Positions 1 through 5,077 of a DNA stretch of 6,750 bases are shown here, one piece after another. Each line of letters starts with the position of its first letter. Position 1 is the stretch's first letter. The notes beneath the pieces are model-generated. The model searched no databases and was not told where the DNA came from. It was given only the letters and a program-made list of their open reading frames with translations. The position numbers and the translations under genes are program-made. This stretch comes from DATHSN01 sp035464115 (GTDB lineage Bacteria; Actinomycetota; Acidimicrobiia; Acidimicrobiales; SKKL01). Location of the stretch: NCBI GenBank assembly GCA_035464115.1, contig DATHSN010000388.1:1-6750 (forward strand). Reading direction: 5' to 3'.

Positions 1-164
1 CCGAGGAGCCCGTCGCCGGTGACCGCCCCGATCGCGGCCGCCCCGACCACGAACCCGGTGAACGCGCCCCACACCGGGATGACCAGCCGCATCGTCAGAT
101 AGCCACGGAGGGCGAAGAGCGCCCCCACCGCGAGCGCCAGGACGCCCAACGCCACGTCGGTCAT
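1..164 (-). CDS. Small multi-pass membrane protein, DUF4203-like (partial, C-terminus outside window)
   Basis: The visible 54 residues begin MTDVALGVLALAVGALFALR, a hydrophobic N-terminal helix. A short basic turn (RGYLTMR, about 20-26) follows, then a second helix (about 27-48) containing VIPVWGAFTGFVVG. A helix, an RG/R-containing turn, then a (V/L)xPxWGxFxGFxxG helix with small residues resembles the DUF4203/TMEM198-type membrane proteins common in actinobacteria; this is from memory of the family, and its biochemical role is not known to me. The ATG (164-162) overlaps the upstream gene's TGA (163-161) as ATGA. A purine-rich GGGGAGGAG (175-167) lies just upstream, with its GGAGG core 4 nt from the ATG, so both a Shine-Dalgarno and translational coupling support this start. 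It is probably cotranscribed with the 82-aa gene. The gene is cut by the window edge, so length and C-terminal content are unknown. Confidence 0.75.
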   Translation of the reverse strand, partial: MTDVALGVLALAVGALFALRGYLTMRLVIPVWGAFTGFVVGAAAIGAVTGDGLL

Positions 165-409
165 CGCTCCTCCCCAGCCGGGGAGGTCCCCGCGGCCGGC
201 GGGCCCGTCGACGACGCAGCGCGGACCTCGTCGACCGTGAGCCCGAGGTCGTGGAGGTGGGTGAGCACGCCGATCAGCGCGGCCTGGTCCTCGGCCACCA
301 CCACGGTGGCACCGCCGTCATCGCGCACGGCCCGCTCCCCGACGAGGTCCTCGATCAGGGCACGCACGGTGCGCCCCGGCGACCCGGTGATGACGATCTC
401 GAAAGCCAC
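161..409 (-). CDS. Hypothetical 82-aa protein, predicted compact alpha/beta fold
   Basis: The product runs VAFEIVITGSPGRTVRALIE to GEER. The order is a beta strand (FEIVITG, 3-9), a helix (RTVRALIEDL, 13-22), a strand pair around the acidic turn RDDGG (TVVVAE, 35-40), a helix (DQAALIGVLTHLHDLG, 41-56) and a last strand (TVDEVRAA, 59-66), then a Pro/Ala/Gly-rich tail. This beta-alpha-beta-beta-alpha-beta pattern suggests a ferredoxin-like fold. The DQAAL...LxDLGL signature resembles small uncharacterised actinobacterial proteins I recall carrying DQAALHGLL...LRDLGLEL. I know no function and assign none. I chose the GTG at 409-407 because translation upstream becomes Arg/Gly/Pro-rich and a TACCGT -10 hexamer ends exactly 6 nt before the GTG (leaderless start). 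An in-frame ATG at 478-476 would give 105 aa but has no signal and adds low-complexity sequence. The downstream membrane-protein gene overlaps it by 3 nt. Confidence 0.75.
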   Translation of the reverse strand: MAFEIVITGSPGRTVRALIEDLVGERAVRDDGGATVVVAEDQAALIGVLTHLHDLGLTVDEVRAASSTGPPAAGTSPAGEER

Positions 410-415
410 GGCCCA

Positions 416-421
416 ACGGTA
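416..421 (-). promoter_or_regulatory. -10 hexamer of leaderless promoter for the 82-aa gene
   Basis: On the minus strand, TACCGT (421-416) matches the actinobacterial -10 pattern TAnnnT. It is followed by six bases (TGGGCC) and then the GTG start at 409. If transcription begins at this G, the hexamer occupies -12 to -7 and the mRNA has no leader. There is no Shine-Dalgarno before the GTG, and I see no convincing -35 hexamer. The call rests on spacing and sequence match only. Confidence 0.5.
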
Positions 422-447
422 CGGATCGAGCGGCCGCCGGACACCCC

Positions 448-457
448 CCCGATCGGG
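448..457. promoter_or_regulatory. 10-bp palindrome, candidate operator in divergent promoter region
   Basis: CCCGATCGGG is a perfect palindrome between the two divergent promoters. Relative to the predicted start of the 82-aa gene (409) it spans -39 to -48, a usual position for an activator; relative to the regulator gene's start (526) it spans -78 to -69. GATC-centred palindromes arise easily in DNA of this composition, so an operator role is only a possibility. Confidence 0.25.
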
Positions 458-513
458 TGAGATTCCGACCTCCACCATCACCCGGCCGCGGGGGGACCCG
501 ACGGTCGAGCGAT

Positions 514-519
514 TACCCT
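514..519 (+). promoter_or_regulatory. -10 hexamer of leaderless promoter for the LAL regulator
   Basis: TACCCT (514-519) matches TAnnnT. It is separated by exactly six bases (CCATCG) from the GTG at 526, placing it at -12 to -7 if transcription starts on the first base of the start codon. There is no Shine-Dalgarno before this GTG. The arrangement mirrors the divergent gene's promoter (TACCGT, six bases, GTG). No clear -35 element is visible; the expected position is a G-rich run. Confidence 0.5.
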
Positions 520-525
520 CCATCG

Positions 526-3096
526 GTGTCCACGGCGCAGGAGAGACCCGCCGTCCCGCGGCTCGTCTCGCGCAAGCTCGACCCCCCGGCGTTGCCCGAC
601 GGGACGATCGCACGGACCCGCCTCCACGCGGCCACGCGCGACGCCCGCATCGTCCTCGTCGTCGCTCCCGCCGGCTACGGCAAGACCGTGCTCGCCCGCC
701 AGCTGGCCGATGCCGACGCTGGTCCGGTCGCATGGGTGTCGGTCGACCTGCTCGACCAGCATCCCGGCACCTTCTGGTTCCACCTCGTGGGGGCCGTGCG
801 CCGCGCCGTGCCCGCCGTCGACGACGAGCCCGAGCTCCTGCTCGCCGAGCGGGGGGCGGGTGACCCGCTGTTCCTCACCGCCCTCGTGGCCCAGCTCGAG
901 CGCGCCGACACCCCGCTCACGCTGGTGCTCGACGGTGTCTCGCGCATCACCGACGCGCGCACCCTCGACGGCATCACCACGTTGATCGACCACGGCCCGC
1001 TCCAGCACCGGGTGGTGCTCACCGGCCGACTCGATCCCGCCCTGCCGGTCGCGCGGTGGCGCGCCGAGGGCCGGCTCGCCCAGGTCCGTGAGCACGACCT
1101 GCGGCTCACCGCCGACGAGGCGGTCGCCCTCGCCGCCCGGGGCGCGCCGCTGCGCGACGACGTGGCCGTCGCGCTCAACGAGCGGGCCGAGGGGTGGCCG
1201 ATCGGGCTCGGCATCGCCCTCGCCGTCCTCGAGGGCGTCGACGATCCCGACGACACCGCCCGGCTCATCACCGAATCCGACCGGCTGCTCGGCGACTACC
1301 TGGCCAGCGAGGTGCTCGGTCGCCTGCCCCCCGATGAGCGGGCCGCCGCCCTCGGGCTGTCGATCCTCCCGTGGTTCGACCGCAGGATGGCCGTCGCCCT
1401 GCTCGGCGCCGACGCCGAGGTCGCGGTCGCCGGTCTGCGGCGCCGCCGCCTCTTCCTCACCGCGCTCGACGACGCCGCCGACGCCCTCCAGTTCCACGAC
1501 CTCGTCCGCCGCCTGCTCGAGCGCGAGCTGCGCGACACCGATCCCGCCCGTCACCGCGAGCTGCACCAGCGGGCCGCCGCCATCTTCGAGCGACGGGGTG
1601 ACGTCGCCACCACCTTCCGGCACCTGCTGGCCATCGGCGACGAGCGGGGCGCGAGCGCGGCGGTCATCGGGCCGACGCTGCGACTCGTCGACAGCGGCGA
1701 CCGCGACGGCCTCGTCGCGTTGCTCGCCACCATGCCGCCCGCCGCGAGCGTCAACGACCCGTCGCTCGCGCTCGACCTCGCCATGTCATCGCTGTTCGCC
1801 GGGCTCCCCGACGGTGTCGCGGCGTGGTCCGGCCGCGCCACCGAGCTCGATCGTGGCCACGACCCGGCCGTTCGCCGCCGCGTCCACTCCACGGCGGCGA
1901 GTCTCACCTTGCTCACCGGTGACCTCGAGGAGGCGGCGCGGCAGATCGCCCGCTACCGGGCCCTCGCCGACGGCACCCGCCCCGACGGCGCCGTCGAGCA
2001 GCGCTTCGCCACCACCGCAGCGCGCGTCGCGCTCGGCCGAGGTCGCCTCGACGAGGCCGACCACTGGGTCACCGAGGCCCGTGCCATCGCCGGCCCGGCC
2101 ACCGTCGTCGATGTCACCGTGCCGGCGCTCGTCGCCTGGCTCGAGCTGGAACGGGGCGACCTCGGCCGGGCCGCCGACCTCGCCGAGCAGGCGGTCGGCC
2201 GCGCCGACGAGCTCGGGATGCGCCCCCACCTCGGCGCCATCGAGGCGTTCGTCGTCGCGGCGCGCTGCCGGTTGGCTCGGGGCGATCTCGCGGGCGCCAG
2301 CTCCCTCGCCGATTCGGCCCGGTCCGACGCCGACGTCTTCGCCTGGCGGTGGCCCCGGGTCCGGGCCGGGCTGGTGGCCGCCGATGCTCGCCGCGCGCAG
2401 GGGGACGCAACGGCCGCGCTGGCGATCCTCGACGACCTGCGCGCCGTCGCCGGGCCGACCCGGTCAGCGCTCGACGACGACCTCGACGTGGCCACCGCGG
2501 CCACGCACCTCGCCGCCGGTCGGCACTCCTCCCCGCGCCGGTCGCTCGCCCACGTCGCCGACCGTCCCGCCGCCCGCCTGGTGCTGGCGCGCGCCGCACT
2601 GGCGTCGGGCGACCGCGCCGACATGCGGGCCCTGCTCGACGGACACGACGGCTGGCCGCAGCCGCTGGGCCTCGAGGCCGAGGTCCTGTTGGCCGCCACC
2701 GAGGGCTCGATCGCCGGTGAGCGTCGCCTCGTCGCGGCCCTGCGGCGCGGGGCCGACGCCGGCTGGGTGTCGCCCTTCGTGCTGCTCCCGGCGGCGCTCG
2801 ACGACATCGTCGGGCGGATCCCCCTCGACGAGCTGCACCCCGACCTGCACCGGGTGCGTGGCGCCGTCGATCGCTCCCCGGCACCCCACCTCGCCGTCTC
2901 GCTCGCGCCCCTCACCACGCGCGAGCGCAGCCTGCTCGAGCTGTTGCCGACCCACCTCACCTACGCCCAGATCGGCGAGCGGATGTACCTGTCGGTCAAC
3001 ACGGTGAAGTCGAACCTGAAGTCCGTCTACCGCAAGCTGGCGGTGTCGTCCCGGGCCGAGGCGGTCGAGGTGGCCCGGGAGGCCGGCTTGGTCTGA
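526..3096 (+). CDS. LuxR-family MalT-type (LAL) ATP-dependent transcriptional regulator
   Basis: This 856-aa cytoplasmic protein has the three-part plan of LAL/STAND regulators (MalT is about 900 aa). The N-terminus holds RLVSRKLDPP...IARTRL (12-33), the usual entry motif. A P-loop NTPase follows, with Walker A APAGYGKT (47-54), Walker B LTLVLDGVSR (131-140), a TGR sensor motif (166-168) and AEGWPIGL (221-228). The middle, about 350-780, is Ala/Leu-rich and helical with TPR-like repeats, for example GDLEEAARQI and GDLGRAADLAEQA. The C-terminal 61 residues (796-856) are a LuxR HTH: LTTRERSLLELLPTHLTYAQ, then IGERMYLSVNTVKSNLKSVY, then RKLAVSSRAEA. Known LAL proteins bind ATP and a small inducer, oligomerise and activate promoters; this one's ligand and targets are unknown. 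Oddity: Walker B reads LVLDG where LAL proteins usually have LVLDD. I chose GTG 526 because of the leaderless promoter and because the in-frame extension to 457 encodes low-complexity Pro/Arg/Gly sequence. Its stop is 10 bp from that of the convergent permease gene. Confidence 0.93.
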   Translation: MSTAQERPAVPRLVSRKLDPPALPDGTIARTRLHAATRDARIVLVVAPAGYGKTVLARQLADADAGPVAWVSVDLLDQHPGTFWFHLVGAVRRAVPAVDDEPELLLAERGAGDPLFLTALVAQLERADTPLTLVLDGVSRITDARTLDGITTLIDHGPLQHRVVLTGRLDPALPVARWRAEGRLAQVREHDLRLTADEAVALAARGAPLRDDVAVALNERAEGWPIGLGIALAVLEGVDDPDDTARLITESDRLLGDYLASEVLGRLPPDERAAALGLSILPWFDRRMAVALLGADAEVAVAGLRRRRLFLTALDDAADALQFHDLVRRLLERELRDTDPARHRELHQRAAAIFERRGDVATTFRHLLAIGDERGASAAVIGPTLRLVDSGDRDGLVALLATMPPAASVNDPSLALDLAMSSLFAGLPDGVAAWSGRATELDRGHDPAVRRRVHSTAASLTLLTGDLEEAARQIARYRALADGTRPDGAVEQRFATTAARVALGRGRLDEADHWVTEARAIAGPATVVDVTVPALVAWLELERGDLGRAADLAEQAVGRADELGMRPHLGAIEAFVVAARCRLARGDLAGASSLADSARSDADVFAWRWPRVRAGLVAADARRAQGDATAALAILDDLRAVAGPTRSALDDDLDVATAATHLAAGRHSSPRRSLAHVADRPAARLVLARAALASGDRADMRALLDGHDGWPQPLGLEAEVLLAATEGSIAGERRLVAALRRGADAGWVSPFVLLPAALDDIVGRIPLDELHPDLHRVRGAVDRSPAPHLAVSLAPLTTRERSLLELLPTHLTYAQIGERMYLSVNTVKSNLKSVYRKLAVSSRAEAVEVAREAGLV

Positions 3097-3106
3097 TCGG
3101 CTCCCG
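3076..3106. terminator. Candidate bidirectional terminator hairpin at convergent gene ends
   Basis: CGGGAGGCCG (3076-3085) pairs with CGGCTCCCG (3098-3106) through nine Watson-Crick pairs with a single bulged G (3082), closing a 12-nt loop (3086-3097). Eight of the nine pairs are G-C. The stem lies across the junction: the regulator's TGA (3094-3096) is in the loop, and the right arm ends one base before the permease gene's stop (3109-3107). The hairpin can form in both transcripts. No U-tract follows on either strand, so it would be a tail-less actinobacterial-type terminator or a structure blocking 3' decay. Confidence 0.45.
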
Positions 3107-4915
3107 TCACGATCCCCAGATCACGGGCACCCACAGCACCGAGACCACGAAGAACCACCCCATCATCGGCAGGCCCGGCTTCCAGTAGTCGCCGAAGCGG
3201 TAGGCACCCGGCTCCATGATCACCGTGTTCATCGGGGTGGCGACCGGGGTGAGGAACGACGCTGCGGCCGCCACCGCCACCGACATCAGCGCGGTCTGCC
3301 CCGACACCCCCGACTCGAGCGCGGCCGACAGGGCGATCGGAGCGACCACGATGGCGGTGGCGGTGTTCGAGATGAGCTGGCCGAGCAGGGCGGTGATCAC
3401 GAACACACCGGCGAGCAGGGCGTAGGGGCCGGCGTCGCCGACGACGTCGAGGAGCCGATCGGCGAGGGTCTCGGCCGCACCGCTCTCGGTGAGGGCCACC
3501 GACAGGGGCAGCATCCCGGCCACGAGCAGGACGGTCGTCCACGAGACGGACCGGTAGGCCTGCTCCACGCTGACCACCCCACCGAGCACCACGGCGAACG
3601 CGGCCAGCAGCCCGGCCACCGCAGGGGCCACCGCGCCGCTCGCCAGCAGGACGACCATGACCACGAGGATGGCGATGGATCGGCCGGCACGGGGCCCGAG
3701 GGCCACGGCCTGGCGCTGCACGAGCGCGGGGTCGTCGACCACGAGCACCTCGGGGTCGTCGACGTTGTCCTTGATGGCGTCCCACGTGCCCTGGACGAGG
3801 AGGGTGTCGCCCGCGGCGAGCACCGAGGGGCGCGGCCCGAGCGGCTCACCCCGGCGCTGGATGGCGAGGATCACCAGCTCTCCGCTGTCGGTGACCATGC
3901 CGGGGAACACCGTGGAGCCCACCATGGCGGACCGCGGCGGGACGACGACCTCGACCACACCGAAGCGGCGCGAGATCAGCGGCGTCGACGTTTCGGGGAC
4001 GGGTGGACCGACCGCGGGGTCGAGGTCGAGATCGGCGACGACTCGGGCCACCGCAGCGACATCGCCGTGCAGGACGACCACGTCGCCGGCCTCGATGTGG
4101 TCATCGCGGAGCGCGTGGGTCGGGTGGGCGGTGACCCCGGCCAGCACGACCCCGGGGTGCCCGTCGAGACCGACGTCGGCGACGCACCGGCCGACGAGCG
4201 GCGAGCCCTCGCGCACCCGGTGCCGGCTGGCCGGGACGTCGACGTCGTACTGGCGGGCCAGGGTGAGCCCGTGCTGGCTCAGGTCGCGTGGGATGGTGGC
4301 CGCGACCCGGTCGGGCAGGACGCGATCGCCGATGAGCACCACGATCGCGATCGACCCCACCACGAGCGGGATGCCCGCCAGGCCGAACTCGAAGAAGTTG
4401 AACCGACCCAGGCCGGCGTCGTCGGCGAGGTCGGCCACGATGATGTTCACCGGGGTGCCGGTGAGCAGCAGCATCGAGCCGGCGTGGGCGCCGAACGCGA
4501 GCGGCATCAGCAGCTTCGACGGTGAGCGCCCGAGCCGCACCGCGATCACGACCACCATGGGCAGCAGCGCCGAGACCGCAGCGTTCACGCTGATCAGGGC
4601 CGTGAGCGCGGCGACCAGCAGCATCATCAGCACGATCAGCCGGGTCCGGCTGTCGCCGACGCGAGCCAGCAGCTGCTGGCCCGCCCAGGTGGTCACCCCG
4701 GTGGCGTCGAGGCTCGCGCTGACCACGAACAGCGAGGCGATGAAGATGACCGTCGGATCGCCGAAGCCGGCGAGCGCCTGCTCGAGCTCGAGCACACCGG
4801 TGGCGTAGAGAGCCAGCGCGACGCCGACCGCCACCATCTCGACCGGGATCCGGTTCCAGACGAACAGCCCCACGGCCACGCCCATGATCGCGTAGACGAT
4901 CGCCGGGTCGGACAC
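3107..4915 (-). CDS. SLC13-family (divalent anion:Na+ symporter superfamily) permease with two RCK_C/TrkA-C domains
   Basis: The 602-aa product is an inner-membrane protein in two hydrophobic halves. The first (about 1-200) has AGFGDPTVIFIASLFVVSAS (49-68), ISVNAAVSALLPM (108-120) and the family signature LTGTPVNIIV (151-160). A soluble insert (about 220-395) holds two RCK_C-like units: EGSPLVGRCVADVGLDG...EAGDVVVLHGD (236-285) and PPRSAMVGSTVFPG...AAGDTLLVQG (326-376). The second half (about 412-602) repeats the transport motifs: QLISNTATAIVVAPIA (513-528) and TPVATPMNTVIMEPGAYRFG (556-575). The two SNT/TPxxTPxN motifs are the Na+ and anion sites in SLC13/DASS proteins; typical substrates are sulfate or di/tricarboxylates, and which applies here cannot be read from sequence. 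RCK_C domains usually bind a small ligand that gates transport. Start GTG 4915-4913 (VSDPAIVYAIMG) leads straight into the first helix, and TACGCT lies 7 nt upstream (leaderless). Frame sequence upstream of it is His/Glu/Arg-rich and lies antisense to the next gene. Confidence 0.9.
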   Translation of the reverse strand: MSDPAIVYAIMGVAVGLFVWNRIPVEMVAVGVALALYATGVLELEQALAGFGDPTVIFIASLFVVSASLDATGVTTWAGQQLLARVGDSRTRLIVLMMLLVAALTALISVNAAVSALLPMVVVIAVRLGRSPSKLLMPLAFGAHAGSMLLLTGTPVNIIVADLADDAGLGRFNFFEFGLAGIPLVVGSIAIVVLIGDRVLPDRVAATIPRDLSQHGLTLARQYDVDVPASRHRVREGSPLVGRCVADVGLDGHPGVVLAGVTAHPTHALRDDHIEAGDVVVLHGDVAAVARVVADLDLDPAVGPPVPETSTPLISRRFGVVEVVVPPRSAMVGSTVFPGMVTDSGELVILAIQRRGEPLGPRPSVLAAGDTLLVQGTWDAIKDNVDDPEVLVVDDPALVQRQAVALGPRAGRSIAILVVMVVLLASGAVAPAVAGLLAAFAVVLGGVVSVEQAYRSVSWTTVLLVAGMLPLSVALTESGAAETLADRLLDVVGDAGPYALLAGVFVITALLGQLISNTATAIVVAPIALSAALESGVSGQTALMSVAVAAAASFLTPVATPMNTVIMEPGAYRFGDYWKPGLPMMGWFFVVSVLWVPVIWGS

Positions 4916-4922
4916 GGCGGGG

Positions 4923-4928
4923 AGCGTA
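4923..4928 (-). promoter_or_regulatory. -10 hexamer of leaderless promoter for the SLC13-type permease
   Basis: On the minus strand, TACGCT (4928-4923) matches TAnnnT and is followed by seven bases (CCCCGCC) and the GTG start at 4915. Transcription starting on that G would give a leaderless mRNA, with spacing one base longer than in the two promoters at 416-421 and 514-519. There is no Shine-Dalgarno before this GTG, and no recognisable -35 hexamer 17-18 bp upstream. Confidence 0.45.
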
Positions 4929-4940
4929 CCGGCGCGCCGG
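4929..4940. promoter_or_regulatory. 12-bp perfect palindrome abutting the permease -10 element
   Basis: CCGGCGCGCCGG is a perfect 12-bp palindrome directly upstream of the TACGCT hexamer, inside the spacer between -35 and -10. A protein bound here would block RNA polymerase, so it is a reasonable repressor-operator candidate. CG-only palindromes are frequent in such GC-rich DNA, which keeps confidence low. Confidence 0.25.
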
Positions 4941-4962
4941 GTGGCCCGAGCGGGGGATCGCC

Positions 4963-4977
4963 CACCCGATCCGGGTG
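4963..4977. promoter_or_regulatory. Inverted repeat CACCCG-ATC-CGGGTG, candidate operator between the two carrier genes
   Basis: Two perfect 6-bp arms, CACCCG (4963-4968) and CGGGTG (4972-4977), flank a 3-nt centre. The element sits at -48 to -62 from the predicted permease start and roughly -36 to -50 from a guessed YfcC-gene start, so one site could serve both promoters. A related sequence, CCCGATCGGGTG, occurs at 448-459 in the other divergent region. The binding protein is unknown; the LAL regulator is one candidate. Confidence 0.3.
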
Positions 4978-5000
4978 TTTCCGGGCGGATCGGCGCTGGC

Positions 5001-5006
5001 GATACT
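5001..5006 (+). promoter_or_regulatory. Weak candidate -10 element for the YfcC-family gene
   Basis: GATACT is the best match to a -10 hexamer on the plus strand between 4916 and 5077. The only upstream candidate is GTTTCC (4977-4982), 18 bp away, and it resembles a -35 poorly. Start of transcription near 5011-5013 would give a leader of about 65 nt, consistent with the Shine-Dalgarno of this gene. Low confidence. Confidence 0.2.
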
Positions 5007-5035
5007 GCGCGTCCGGTGCGACCGGCGCGTCCCCG

Positions 5036-5071
5036 GGGGAGCTCCCCACGCGTCGAGGCGACCGGGAGGAG
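5036..5071 (+). promoter_or_regulatory. Leader with Shine-Dalgarno and complementary anti-SD segment upstream of the YfcC-family gene
   Basis: GGGAGGAG (5064-5071) is a strong Shine-Dalgarno, 6 nt before the ATG at 5078. Upstream lies the 12-bp palindrome GGGGAGCTCCCC (5036-5047). Its right half, CTCCC (5042-5046), is complementary to GGGAG (5064-5068) of the Shine-Dalgarno, and a small GTCG-AGG-CGAC hairpin (5052-5062) would bring the two together. CTCCCC can therefore pair either with the G-run before it or with the ribosome-binding site. The Shine-Dalgarno is secure; the alternative pairing as a control device is only a suggestion. Confidence 0.45.
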
Positions 5072-5077
5072 ACCACG

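Noticed and set aside
457..525. N-terminal extension of the LAL regulator from a GTG at 457
   Set aside because: The 23 extra residues are Pro/Arg/Gly/Ser low-complexity with no ribosome-binding site. The GTG at 526 has correct -10 spacing, and the LAL entry motif follows within 12-33 residues, as in the family.
410..733. Upstream extension of the 82-aa minus-strand gene to 733 (or to the ATG at 478)
   Set aside because: The extension is Arg/Gly-rich antisense of the regulator gene. The ATG at 478 lacks a Shine-Dalgarno and a promoter, whereas the GTG at 409 has a -10 at leaderless spacing.
1088..3007. 639-codon plus-strand frame inside the regulator gene, and the long minus-strand frames opposite it
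   Set aside because: Compositions are Ser/Pro/Arg-rich without motifs, while the regulator frame contains the P-loop, the LuxR HTH and the expected length. Long shadow frames are normal at this GC content.
4952..4960. MalT-box-like GGGGGATCG between the carrier genes
   Set aside because: It resembles the enterobacterial MalT box only in GGGGAT. There is no second properly arranged copy, and the HTH of this distant regulator need not share that specificity.
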